The notes beneath the pieces are model-generated. The model was not told the DNA's origin. It saw only the letters and a list, made by a program, of their open reading frames with translations, and made no database searches. A DNA stretch of 64,000 nt from Streptomyces sp. TP-A0356 (GTDB taxonomy: Bacteria > Actinomycetota > Actinomycetes > Streptomycetales > Streptomycetaceae): positions 186,001-250,000 of the forward strand of contig NZ_BBZJ01000012.1 of assembly GCF_001417775.1 (NCBI RefSeq), given 5' to 3'. Positions within the stretch are counted from its first letter, which is position 1, and each line of letters opens with the position of its first letter. Shown here piece after piece: positions 1 to 8,182 of this stretch. The position numbers and the translations under genes were made by a program.

Positions 1-101
1 ATGAACCAGCCCATGGCGGCTGCCACCACGGCCACGATCGTGCCCGCACGGAAGGCGTTGACCATGAACGGGAACGACCACAGTTCCCGGATGACGCTCA
101 C
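1..101 (-). CDS. znuB: Zinc ABC transporter permease, N-terminal part (runs off the window)
   Basis: Only the first 33 codons are present; the gene continues leftwards out of the window. The frame opens with GTG at 101-99, which overlaps the stop of the ATPase gene as GTGA, the usual sign of translational coupling. The peptide starts with a short amphipathic stretch (WSFPFMVNAFRAG) and then enters a first membrane helix (TIVAVVAAAMGW). This is how ABC-3 family metal permeases begin. With the preceding ATPase and lipoprotein it completes a ZnuABC-type importer. The family assignment rests mainly on context and this short N-terminus. Confidence 0.8.
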   Translation of the reverse strand, partial: MSVIRELWSFPFMVNAFRAGTIVAVVAAAMGWF

Positions 102-997
102 GAGGCGTGCCGATCGCTGTGACGGGCGGGTGGTTCGGGGGCGCCCACCACGACCAGTCGGCCGTCGCCGGCGCGCAGCACCTCGACCGGGACGCCGTAC
201 AGCCGCGTCAACGTCTGCGTCGTGATGACCTCTTCGGGCCGCCCCGCGGCGACTCCGCCCTCGGCGATGTACACGACGCGGTCCAGCCAGGGCAGGATCG
301 GGTTGACGTCGTGGGCGACCATGACGACGCTCATTCGCCGCTCGCGGCAGATCCGGCCGACGAGCGCCGCCACGGCACCCTGGTGGGACAGGTCGAGGCT
401 GTCGAGCGGTTCGTCGAGGAGCAGCAACTGCGGCTGTCGTACGAGTGCTTGGGCGATCAGCAGCCGCTGCTGCTCGCCGCCGGAGCAGGCGCCGATCGGC
501 CGGTGGGCATAGCCGGACGCGTCGACGAGTTCGATGACGTCGGTGAGCCGGTCCCGCTGCTGTCGTCGTCGCGCGCTGAGGCGAGCGGGCCATGGGAGGG
601 GGACGCCCCACCGGTCGCCGTCCAGACCGAGCCGTACGACGTCGATGCCGCGGATCCGCAACGAGGTGTCGAAGCTGCGGCGCTGTGGCAGATAGCCGAC
701 GCGGTCGCCGGCCCGGCCCGGCTGCTCCCCCAGCACCCGCACCTCGCCGCTGGCCGGCGCCACCGTGCCGAGCAGCATCTTCACCAGGGTGGACTTGCCG
801 ACTCCGTTCGGGCCGAGCACGGCCACGAACTCGCCCGCGCCGAGGTCGAGATCCACGTCCGACCACAGGGTGCGGCCGCCCACGCGGGCGGAGGCTCGCC
901 GCAGGGAGACGACCGGCGTCTGGGACCGGTCGGACTCCGACCGCGGCTCGGGGACTTGGGCCGCGGGGACTCGGGGACGCACGGCCTTGGACACCAT
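98..997 (-). CDS. znuC: Zinc ABC transporter ATP-binding protein
   Basis: 299-residue ABC ATPase that would power import of Zn2+ through the neighbouring permease. Walker A is GPNGVGKST near residue 60. The signature is CSGGEQQRL, Walker B is LLLLDEPLDSLD, and the switch His is in VMVAHDVNP. The N-terminal 30 residues before the ABC domain are polar and unusual for the family. ATG at 997 overlaps the znuA stop as TGATG, so translation is coupled. The longer frame reading through znuA is only a shadow. Mn2+ cannot be excluded as substrate from the protein alone, but the Zur box upstream of znuA favours zinc. Confidence 0.93.
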   Translation of the reverse strand: MVSKAVRPRVPAAQVPEPRSESDRSQTPVVSLRRASARVGGRTLWSDVDLDLGAGEFVAVLGPNGVGKSTLVKMLLGTVAPASGEVRVLGEQPGRAGDRVGYLPQRRSFDTSLRIRGIDVVRLGLDGDRWGVPLPWPARLSARRRQQRDRLTDVIELVDASGYAHRPIGACSGGEQQRLLIAQALVRQPQLLLLDEPLDSLDLSHQGAVAALVGRICRERRMSVVMVAHDVNPILPWLDRVVYIAEGGVAAGRPEEVITTQTLTRLYGVPVEVLRAGDGRLVVVGAPEPPARHSDRHAS

Positions 998-1929
998 CAC
1001 TTGCCCATCGCCTCGGCCAACGCCTTCTTCAGCTCGCGCAACTGTCGTACCTGCCAGTCCTGGAACGAGGCTCCGGCCGGCGTGAGCGTCTCGGTGACGG
1101 TGGCCACCGGAATGCCCTTGGCCTTCGCTTCCCTCACCTGAGCCTGCACGTCCGGTGTGGAGTTCTGGCTGTTGTAGACGTAGATCTTGATCTTCTTGTC
1201 CTGGAGCTGCCGGTCGATGGTGGCCTTGTCCCCGGCCGTCGGATCGGTGCCCTCGCTGATCGCCTCCAGGAAGGAGGCCGGGGTGAGCATCTTCAGGCCG
1301 AGCCCGTCGGACAGTGGGGTGACGATGGACTCCGAGGCACCGATGGGTGTACCGGCATAGGTCTTCCTGATGCTCGACATCAGGTCGTTGTAGGCGGCCA
1401 GGGTCGTGTCCTCGAAGCTCTTCCTGCGTGTGTCGAAGTACGCGGCGTGCCCCGGGTCGATCTTCTTGTAGTCGGCGGTGATCCTCTCGATGACCTTGTG
1501 CACATCGTCCGGGGAGTACCAGCGGTGGGGGTTGCCGCCGGGCTTGATACCGACCAGGTCGCCGACCTTCAGGTCGACGCGGTCCGAACCGGGGTTGGCA
1601 GACAACAGCTTGTCGGCCCAGGCGTCGTAGCCGATTCCGTTGACGATCGCGTACCGCGCGGTGGCCACCGTACGGCCGTCGGCCGCGGTCGGCTCGTAGG
1701 CGTGGGGGTCGGAGTTCGGGTTCGTGATGACGCTCTTGACGGATACCCGGCTGCCGCCCAGCTGTTGGGCGATGGAGCCCCAGAAGTTCTCCGCGGCCAC
1801 CACCCGGATCGGGCCGTCCGACGACTTCGCGGTCTGTGAGGACGCCTTCGTCGAGCAGGCGCTCGCACCGCTGCCCAGCAGAACGGCCGCGAGGGCATAG
1901 CAGGTACGGCGGGACAGGGCGGGGCGCAT
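997..1929 (-). CDS. znuA: Zinc ABC transporter substrate-binding lipoprotein
   Basis: 310-residue cluster A-I metal-binding protein. The N-terminus is a lipoprotein signal (basic start, hydrophobic core, lipobox GASAC with the modified Cys near residue 25). Metal ligands of the ZnuA/TroA fold are visible: His in NSDPHAYEP and His in GGNPHRWYSP, with a C-terminal SQNSTPD segment near the expected third-ligand region. There is no His-rich loop, so it is a low-complexity variant of ZnuA. The start at 1929 was chosen because AAGGAG lies just upstream and the signal peptide then starts correctly; an in-frame start 69 bases upstream is less likely. It is first in an operon with znuC and znuB. Confidence 0.93.
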   Translation of the reverse strand: MRPALSRRTCYALAAVLLGSGASACSTKASSQTAKSSDGPIRVVAAENFWGSIAQQLGGSRVSVKSVITNPNSDPHAYEPTAADGRTVATARYAIVNGIGYDAWADKLLSANPGSDRVDLKVGDLVGIKPGGNPHRWYSPDDVHKVIERITADYKKIDPGHAAYFDTRRKSFEDTTLAAYNDLMSSIRKTYAGTPIGASESIVTPLSDGLGLKMLTPASFLEAISEGTDPTAGDKATIDRQLQDKKIKIYVYNSQNSTPDVQAQVREAKAKGIPVATVTETLTPAGASFQDWQVRQLRELKKALAEAMGK

Positions 1930-2006
1930 GGCGGGGTCTCCTTCTGGAAGTGTGCCGGGCCGCTCTCGGCGCGCCGGGCACTGGCGTCGGACACCCACAG
2001 CCTAAA

Positions 2007-2021
2007 TGAACATGATTTTCA
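2007..2021 (-). promoter_or_regulatory. Zur box upstream of znuACB
   Basis: TGAACATGATTTTCA is a near-perfect match to the actinobacterial Zur operator (TGaaAATgATTTTCA type). It lies about 80 bases upstream of the znuA start. A weaker half-site, TGAAAACCATT, follows at 2046-2056. The sites imply repression by Zn-loaded Zur and derepression under zinc starvation. Confidence 0.8.
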
Positions 2022-2132
2022 AAACCATATCTAGGCGCCGCTTACTGAAAACCATTGCCGCTTCTTGACGCGGGACCCAGCGAGCTGGGCCGCGTCCGGT
2101 CGGTCGGAAGCCGTGCGGATCGTGGTTCGGAG

Positions 2133-4841
2133 TCAGCCCCCCACGTGCCCTGCGGGCTCCCGGCTGCCCTCCGGAAGCGTCTGCTCGGCCCAGATCACCT
2201 TGCCCTGGGGCGTGTACCGGGTGCCCCAGCGCTCGGCCATCTGCGACACCAGGAACAGGCCCCGCCCTCCCTCGTCGGTCGTGGTCGCGTACCGCAGATG
2301 CGGCGAGGTGCTGCTGCCGTCGGCCACCTCGCAGATCAGCGTGCGGTCGCGGATCAGCCGCACATGGATCGGCTCGGAGCCGTAACGGATGGCGTTGGTG
2401 ACGAGCTCGCTCAGGACGAGTTCCATGACGAAGCCGAGCTCCGACAGGCCCCACTCGTCCAGCTTGTCGGACACGGCGACGCGCATCGCGCCGACGGCGG
2501 CCGGGTCGAGCGGTACGTCCCAGTCGGCGACACGGTCCGGCGACAGCGCCCGGGTGCGTGCGATGAGCAGGGCGACGTCGTCCTTGGGCCGCTCGGGCAG
2601 CAGGTCTTCCAGCACGGCCCGGCAGCTGTCCTCCGGCCCCCGGTCCGGGTGTCCCGCAAGGGCATCGCGCAGCAGTTCCATCCCCACGTCCAGGTCGCGT
2701 CTGCGGTCCTCGATGAGGCCGTCGGTGTAGAGGACGAGCTGGGTACCCTCCGCGAGTTCCACCTCCTCCGTCTGGAACGGCATGCCGCCCAGGCCGAGCG
2801 GCGGCCCGGTCGGCAGATCGGGGTAGTTCACGCTTCCGTCGGGATGGACCACCGCGGGCGCCAAGTGCCCGGCCGCCGCCATGGCGCAGCGGCGTGTGAC
2901 GGGGTCGTAGATCGCGTACAGACAGGTGGCACCCACGACGCCCGCGTCCGCATCCGAGCTCGCCTCGTCCTGGTCGATGCGGCCGACCAGGTCGTCCAGA
3001 TGACTCAGCAGCTCGTCGGGCGGCAGGTCGAGCGTGGAGAAGTTGTGCACGGCGGTCCGCAGTCGCCCCATCGTGGCGGCCGCGTGGAGCCCGTGTCCGA
3101 CCACGTCGCCGACGGCCAGCGCCACCCGGCTCCCGGACAGGGGAATCACGTCGAACCAGTCTCCGCTCACGCCCGACTGGGCGGGCAGGTAGCGGTAGCA
3201 GACGTCGAAGGCGCTCTGCTCGGGCAGGGCCCGCGGCAGCAGGCTGCGCTGGAGGGTCACCGCCAGGGCGTGCTCACGGGTGTACCGGCGGGCGTTGTCG
3301 ATGCTGACCGCGGCGCGGGCCACCAGCTCCTCCGCCAGGGACAGCTCCTCCTCGTCGAAGGCGTTGTGCTGCTTGGAGCGCCAGAAGTTGGCCATGCCCA
3401 GCACCACACCGCCGGCCTGGATGGGGGCGGCGATGAGCGAGTGGATGCCGTAGTCCAAGATCTTCTTGGTGCGCTCGGGGTCCTGCGCCTGCCAGCCGGT
3501 GGCGGTCGACAGATCGGTCACCAGCTCGGAGCGGCCGGTGCCGAAGCCACGCGCCTGGGGCGTGGACGGCAGGAAGTCGATCAGCCGGCCCTTCTCGTAG
3601 AGCGGATGGTCGTCCCGGACGCCACAGACGGCGGTGCGACGCAGGTCCGTCGCGGTGCGAGCGGGCTCCTCGCCGTGCAGCACGGCGTCGGCCAGGTCCA
3701 CGGTGACGAAGTCGGCGAAGCGAGGCACGGCGACCTGCGCCAGTTCCTCGGCGGTACGGCCCACGTCGAGGGTGGTTCCGACGCTCAGTCCGGCGTCGTA
3801 CAGCAGCTTGAGCCGCTCGCGTGCGACCTCGGCCCTGCCGGAGATCACCTGCAGCTCGGTGGAGTCGCGCAGCGTCACCACGCTTCCCTTGGGGCCTCCG
3901 TCGCGGTCGGTGGGCCGCTGGTTGACCGCGAGAAGCCGTTCCCCGGCGAAGTGCACCTCGTCGGTGGCCTCGCGCCCGGAGACGAGTAGCGCCACCGTCT
4001 CGGGGTCGAGGCCCGACAGCTGTGTCACCGGCCGCCCCTCGGCGTCCGGGGGCAGCTCCAGCAGCCGTCTGGCCTCGTCGTTCGCCAGGAGCAGCCGCCC
4101 GTCGCCCCCGACGATGAGCACGCCTTCGCGCACCGAGTGCAGCACCGCGTCGTGGTGGTCGTACATGCGGGTCATCTCGTCGGGGGCGAGGCGGTGGGTC
4201 TGGCGTTGCAGACGCCTGCCCACCAGGGCCGTCCCGCCGGTGGACACGGCGAGCGCTCCCGCCCCGGCGGCCAGGATGATCGGTATCTGCCGGTTCACCT
4301 GGGTGCTGACGTTCTTGACCTTCATCCCGGCGGAGACGAGCGCGACCACCTTGCCGCCGCCGTTCTTGATGGGGACGGTGGCCTGTACCTCGTGGCCGAG
4401 CGGGCCGTGGACGCTCTCCGTGTAGACGTTTCCCGCCAGCGACGGCCCGATGTTCCCCACGAACCGCTTCCCGATCCGCCCGGGGATGGGGTGGGTGTAG
4501 CGGATGCCCTTGGTGTCCATCACCACGATGAAGTCGACACCCGCGGCCTTGCGCCCGGCCTCTGTGAGCGGTTGGAGCTCCTTCGACGGCTCGGGGGTCT
4601 GCAGCGCCGCCAGGATGCCGGGAGCGTGCGCGAAGGTCTGTGCGACGGCTATGGAGCGGCGTTTGGCCTCGGCACTGGTGTCCCGCTCCGACTGCAGGAC
4701 GAGGGCGAAGACGGCGCCGGCGACGAGCAGCACCACCAGCGCCACCTGCAGCACGAACACCTGCCCGGCAACGCTTCGCGGGCTCTTTCCAGCCAGCGAC
4801 CGCAGTGATATGCGCCGAAGTCTGGCGAAAGGGTTCGCCAT
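2133..4841 (-). CDS. Sensor Cache-PAS-GAF SpoIIE phosphatase with ATPase domain
   Basis: 902 residues. The order is: TM helix (about 27-49), extracytoplasmic single Cache-like domain (about 50-180), second TM (about 185-207), PAS domain (about 225-330), GAF domain (about 350-510), PP2C/SpoIIE phosphatase (about 545-750; motifs SGDWFDV, GDVVGHG, AAGHLAP, YTDGLIED) and a C-terminal HATPase_c_2 anti-sigma-type kinase domain (ELVTNAIRYG, GRGLFLVSQMA). Proteins with both SpoIIE phosphatase and RsbW-like kinase domains control anti-sigma-factor antagonists. The Cache and GAF domains suggest an external small-molecule cue plus an internal signal. No sigma factor or antagonist is adjacent. The ATG at 4841 has only a weak ribosome site. 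Confidence 0.9.
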   Translation of the reverse strand: MANPFARLRRISLRSLAGKSPRSVAGQVFVLQVALVVLLVAGAVFALVLQSERDTSAEAKRRSIAVAQTFAHAPGILAALQTPEPSKELQPLTEAGRKAAGVDFIVVMDTKGIRYTHPIPGRIGKRFVGNIGPSLAGNVYTESVHGPLGHEVQATVPIKNGGGKVVALVSAGMKVKNVSTQVNRQIPIILAAGAGALAVSTGGTALVGRRLQRQTHRLAPDEMTRMYDHHDAVLHSVREGVLIVGGDGRLLLANDEARRLLELPPDAEGRPVTQLSGLDPETVALLVSGREATDEVHFAGERLLAVNQRPTDRDGGPKGSVVTLRDSTELQVISGRAEVARERLKLLYDAGLSVGTTLDVGRTAEELAQVAVPRFADFVTVDLADAVLHGEEPARTATDLRRTAVCGVRDDHPLYEKGRLIDFLPSTPQARGFGTGRSELVTDLSTATGWQAQDPERTKKILDYGIHSLIAAPIQAGGVVLGMANFWRSKQHNAFDEEELSLAEELVARAAVSIDNARRYTREHALAVTLQRSLLPRALPEQSAFDVCYRYLPAQSGVSGDWFDVIPLSGSRVALAVGDVVGHGLHAAATMGRLRTAVHNFSTLDLPPDELLSHLDDLVGRIDQDEASSDADAGVVGATCLYAIYDPVTRRCAMAAAGHLAPAVVHPDGSVNYPDLPTGPPLGLGGMPFQTEEVELAEGTQLVLYTDGLIEDRRRDLDVGMELLRDALAGHPDRGPEDSCRAVLEDLLPERPKDDVALLIARTRALSPDRVADWDVPLDPAAVGAMRVAVSDKLDEWGLSELGFVMELVLSELVTNAIRYGSEPIHVRLIRDRTLICEVADGSSTSPHLRYATTTDEGGRGLFLVSQMAERWGTRYTPQGKVIWAEQTLPEGSREPAGHVGG

Positions 4842-5208
4842 GGAACATTTCTAGCACAGTGATCCCACAGGGCCATGGCGGGGCCCTTCGGACGATCTCC
4901 ACGGACCGTCCTTCTGCGTCATCAGTGCACATCGGCCACTATTTCGAGGGCACGAACGCTCTGCGGCCGGTGGCCACGGCATCGGCGGCGGCCGCTGGGG
5001 TGTCGGCCGTGGATGCGCCTCGGGAAACGAGATGGTCGCGTCCGGCACGGTGCCTCCTTCGGCGCTCCGGACGGTGCCGCGCCGGTCCGCGTGGCCCGAG
5101 TGGGCGAGGTCGACCCCGACCTGATCGCGGAGGACGACCTCACCCGCCGTCTGGGTCGGAGGTGCGCTGCTCGGCTCCGGTGGGCGACCCCGCCCTCCGC
5201 GACTCCCG
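4842..5208. other. Intergenic stretch with no intact gene
   Basis: Between the sensor phosphatase and the oxidoreductase I find no open frame with a credible start. A plus-strand segment near 5083-5155 reads with good codon bias (APVRVARVGEVDPDLIAEDD) but has no start or ribosome site and matches nothing I recognise. It may be another gene remnant, like the rpsI piece that follows. Confidence 0.4.
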
Positions 5209-5274
5209 GCCGGCTTCCTGCGCCGCGACGACCGTGCGGTCGAGCGGAAGAAGGCCGGTCTGATGCGGCGGCGC
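5209..5274 (+). pseudogene. Fragment of ribosomal protein S9 (rpsI) C-terminus
   Basis: Reading frame 5209-5274 translates as AGFLRRDDRAVERKKAGLMR followed by Arg residues. This nearly matches the C-terminal hallmark of Streptomyces S9 (AG[YF]LSRDDRAVERKKAGL). The last, functionally essential ...QYSKR tail is missing and the frame runs on without it. Upstream bases around 5160-5170 could be a degraded GGALxLG segment of the same protein, with deletions. There is no start, no ribosome site and no rplM partner. The functional rpsI presumably lies elsewhere. The peptide match is seen directly; descent from rpsI is inferred. Confidence 0.7.
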
Positions 5275-5286
5275 GGTGGTCGGCGG

Positions 5287-6744
5287 TCAGTCGCGTTCGC
5301 GCCGGTAGGCCGCGAGGAGGAAGAGCCAGATCTCGCTGACGGTCGGGAAACAGGCGACCGCGTGCCTCAACCGCTTGAGCGGGACCTCGCCGGCGACCGC
5401 GACGGTCGCCGAGTGCAGCAGTTCGCTGACCCCCGGGCCGACGAAGGTCACGCCGAGCAGCACTTCCCGGTCGAGGTCGACCACCAGCCGGGCGTGGCCC
5501 TGGTAGCCGTCGGCGTACAGGTTCGCGCCCTGGGCGGCGTCGAAGTCGACGTCGACGGTCGTGACCCGGTGCCCGGCCCGGGCCGCCTGATCGGCGGTCA
5601 GGCCCACCGCGGCCGCCTCGGGGTCGGTGAAGAAGACCTGGGGTACGGCGTGCTGGTCGGCGGTGGTGGCGTGATCGCCCCACGGGGCGTCGTCGACCGG
5701 CAGACCCGCGGCACGGGCGCCGATGGCGTCGCCCGCGGTCCGGCCCTGGTACTTGCCCTGGTGGGTGAGGAGCGCGCGGTGGTTGACGTCGCCGAGGGCG
5801 TACAGCCACTGGCCGTCCACGCCGCGAACCAGGCAGGTGGTGTCCACGTCCAGCCAGGAGCCCGGAGTGAGCCCGACCGTGTCCAGGCCGATGTCGTCGG
5901 TGTTGGGGAGCCGGCCGGTGGCGAACATGACCTCGTCCGCCTCCAGTTCGCTGCCGTCGCCGAGGACGAGGGTGACGGGGCGTTGTGGGTCCGGTCGGCG
6001 CAGGGCGGTCACCTGTGCGCCGATCCGCACGTCCACGCCCGCCTCGGTCAGGCCACGGGCGACCAGGTCTCCCGCGAAGGATTCCATACGGGGGACCAGG
6101 TGGCGCCGGGCCAGCAGGGTGACCTGGGAGCCGAGGCCCTGCCAGAGGGTGGCCATCTCGACCCCGACCCCGCCGCCGCCGACGATGGCGAGCCGGCCGG
6201 GCACGGTGCTGGAGTCGGTGCCGTGCCGGTTCGTCCAGGGGCGGGCCTCCTCCATGCCCGGGATGTCCGGCAGGGCCGGCCGGCTCCCGGTGGCGACGGC
6301 CACCGCATGCCGCGCGGTGAGGGTGTGGCGTGCCCCGTCCTGTCTGGTGACCGTGACACGGCGGGGACCGTCGATCCTGCCGTGGCCGCGGTACAGGTCG
6401 GCGCCGATGGACTTGACCCACCGGGCCTGGCCGCTGTCGTCCCAGTCGGTGACGTAGTGGTTGCGGCGCGAGAAGACCCGGTCCGTGTCGAGGCGGCCGG
6501 TGACGGCCTGCCGGGCGCCGTCCACCCGGCAGGCGTCGGCGACGGCGATGACCGGCCGCAGCAGCGCCTTGCTGGGGACGCAGGCCCAGTAGGAGCATTC
6601 GCCGCCGACGAGTTCGCGCTCCACGACGGCTACGGTGAGGCCGGCGGCGCGGGCGTGCTCGGCGACGTTCTGGCCGACCGGACCGGCGCCCAGCACGACC
6701 ACGTCATAGGTGGCGCTTCCCTGGCTTTCGCGTGTTTCGCTCAT
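5287..6744 (-). CDS. FAD-dependent pyridine nucleotide-disulfide oxidoreductase
   Basis: 485 residues, class I flavoprotein disulfide reductase fold (lipoamide dehydrogenase/mercuric reductase relatives). FAD motif GAGPVGQNVAEHA lies near the N-terminus. The redox pair is in GGECSYWACVPSKA (CxxxxC, as in the family). The NAD(P) motif GGGGVGVEMATLW lies near the middle, followed by the second FAD motif YALGDVNHRALLTH and the C-terminal dimerisation domain (VFFTDPEAAAVGLT). The catalytic C-terminal HPxxxE is not intact: the matching region reads HAVACFPTVSE, so only the Pro and Glu region survives. The substrate is unknown. The start at 6744 was chosen for GAGAGAGA just upstream; the frame extends 66 codons further without support. 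Confidence 0.85.
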   Translation of the reverse strand: MSETRESQGSATYDVVVLGAGPVGQNVAEHARAAGLTVAVVERELVGGECSYWACVPSKALLRPVIAVADACRVDGARQAVTGRLDTDRVFSRRNHYVTDWDDSGQARWVKSIGADLYRGHGRIDGPRRVTVTRQDGARHTLTARHAVAVATGSRPALPDIPGMEEARPWTNRHGTDSSTVPGRLAIVGGGGVGVEMATLWQGLGSQVTLLARRHLVPRMESFAGDLVARGLTEAGVDVRIGAQVTALRRPDPQRPVTLVLGDGSELEADEVMFATGRLPNTDDIGLDTVGLTPGSWLDVDTTCLVRGVDGQWLYALGDVNHRALLTHQGKYQGRTAGDAIGARAAGLPVDDAPWGDHATTADQHAVPQVFFTDPEAAAVGLTADQAARAGHRVTTVDVDFDAAQGANLYADGYQGHARLVVDLDREVLLGVTFVGPGVSELLHSATVAVAGEVPLKRLRHAVACFPTVSEIWLFLLAAYRRERD

Positions 6745-7268
6745 TCTCTCTCTCGCATCACGATCGGGGCCGGTCATCAGGCGCCCCCGGTGAACTGGCT
6801 CCGGGGAAGCCGTGACATGGCGGACTCCAGTGGTCGGCGTTCCCGGGTGCGCGCTTTCGGGTATGAACTCCTTGCCGGAAGACGGCAGGAATTCCTCCCG
6901 CCCGCATGCGGCGGAAACACGTCCGTGCCCTTCCCGGGTCATGTAACCGTGCGGCGTGTGCCGGCCGCGGCATCCCGGCCATACGGCTCTCGAAGAGCGG
7001 TTATAAGCGCCTCTTTTGGGCGCACGCGCGCCCTGACCGGCACCCCGCCACCACTCGCGGCGTCTGGTGCGTGCGATCGCGTGATCGGACTCCCATTTCG
7101 TTCGGAGCTCTTATGGCGGCTCTCGAAGCCGCCGATGAGGAAAACGGAATCCCCGGCGACGCCGTTCGCTTTCGACGCATGTCAGCTCACGAACGAGGTG
7201 ATGCGACAGCGGGCGCGGCACGGCCGCAATCCCGTTGCGCTCTCATTTCCGATACGAAGGACGACCTC
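6745..7268. other. Divergent intergenic region, no confident gene
   Basis: This 524-base gap separates divergently read oxidoreductase and SDR genes and should hold both promoters. The right third contains the dispersed repeat described separately. An open frame from ATG 7113 continues into the SDR gene, but lacks a ribosome site and any recognisable domain; the SDR starts later. I see no RNA gene. Confidence 0.4.
7052..7110 (+). repeat. Dispersed inverted-repeat element, copy B (right half)
   Basis: The 59 bases ending in CCCATTTCGTTCGGAGCTC are clearly related to the right half of the element at 14350-14431 (TCGCGGCG...CTGG...TGATnGGACTCCCA...TTCGGAGCTC). The left arm is not recognisable here, so this is a truncated or eroded copy. 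Confidence 0.6.
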
Positions 7269-8021
7269 ATGAGTTCTCTTGATCTGGCCGGACGCGTGGC
7301 CCTGGTGACCGGGGCGACCAGCGGCATCGGCGCCGCCACGGCGGCGCTGCTCGCCGAGCGGGGTGCGCACGTGCTGGTCGCGGGCCGGGACCGGTCCCGC
7401 GGTGACGCCGTGGTCGCCGCCATCCGTGACCGGAGCGGCAAGGCCGACTTCGTCGCCGCCGACCTGCGCACGGCGCAGTCCACGCGGCAGCTGGCGCGGG
7501 AGGCCGTCGACCTGGGCGGCGGCCGGGTGGACATCCTGGTCAACAACGCGGGCATCTACCCGTTCGGGCCGACGCCGCAGACGTCACAGAGCGACCTGGA
7601 CGCCGTCTACGACGTGAATGTGAAGGCCCCGTTCCATCTGGTCGCGGCGCTCGCACCGGCCATGGCCGAGCGCGGCCAGGGAGCGATCGTCAACGTCAGC
7701 ACCATGGTCGCCGAGTACGGCGTCGTCGGAATGGCGCTGTACGGGTCCAGCAAGGCGGCGCTGAACCTGCTCACCAAGGCGTGGGCCGCCGAGTTCGGGC
7801 CGCGCGGGGTCCGGGTCAACGCAGTGGAGCCCGGCCCGACCCGCACGGAAGGCACCGCCGGCACGGGCGACGCTCTCGACGCCCTGGCGGCCGAGGCCCC
7901 GGCCGGCCGGCCGGGTGCACCGGAGGAGATCGCCGAGGCGATCGCCTACCTGGTGAGCGACGCGGCGAGCTTCGTCCAGGGCGCGGTGGTGCCCGTGGAC
8001 GGCGGCCGTACGGCCGTCTGA
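7269..8021 (+). CDS. SDR family oxidoreductase
   Basis: 250-residue classical short-chain dehydrogenase/reductase. The NAD(P)-binding motif is TGATSGIGAATA (residues about 14-25). The NNAG motif is in VNNAGIYPFG. The catalytic set is Ser in NVSTMV with YGSSKAAL (YxxxK), and the C-terminus is the usual VQGAVVPVDGG. An Arg in the first loop (GRDRSRG) suggests NADP preference. ATG at 7269 follows GAAGGACGACCTC. It reads divergently from the flavin oxidoreductase, and a strong hairpin follows it. The substrate cannot be deduced. Confidence 0.9.
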   Translation: MSSLDLAGRVALVTGATSGIGAATAALLAERGAHVLVAGRDRSRGDAVVAAIRDRSGKADFVAADLRTAQSTRQLAREAVDLGGGRVDILVNNAGIYPFGPTPQTSQSDLDAVYDVNVKAPFHLVAALAPAMAERGQGAIVNVSTMVAEYGVVGMALYGSSKAALNLLTKAWAAEFGPRGVRVNAVEPGPTRTEGTAGTGDALDALAAEAPAGRPGAPEEIAEAIAYLVSDAASFVQGAVVPVDGGRTAV

Positions 8022-8025
8022 CCCG

Positions 8026-8072
8026 GAGCCTTGCCGTGCGCCCTCCGATCGCGAGGGCGCCCGGCAAGGCTC
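8026..8072 (+). terminator. Hairpin terminator after the SDR gene
   Basis: Long GC-rich inverted repeat: GAGCCTTGCCG pairs with CGGCAAGGCTC and an inner CGCCCTC with GAGGGCG. It lies between convergent genes and has no U-tract, as is common in Streptomyces. Confidence 0.75.
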
Positions 8073-8182
8073 GCGGAGTTGCCGTCCCGCCATGCTCCGG
8101 ATCCTTCGTCAGGCGGTGTCGGAGCAGGGAGTCGACGTGCGCCTGCCCGTATCTGCGGCGCGGCACCGTGTGGATGCGGGCG

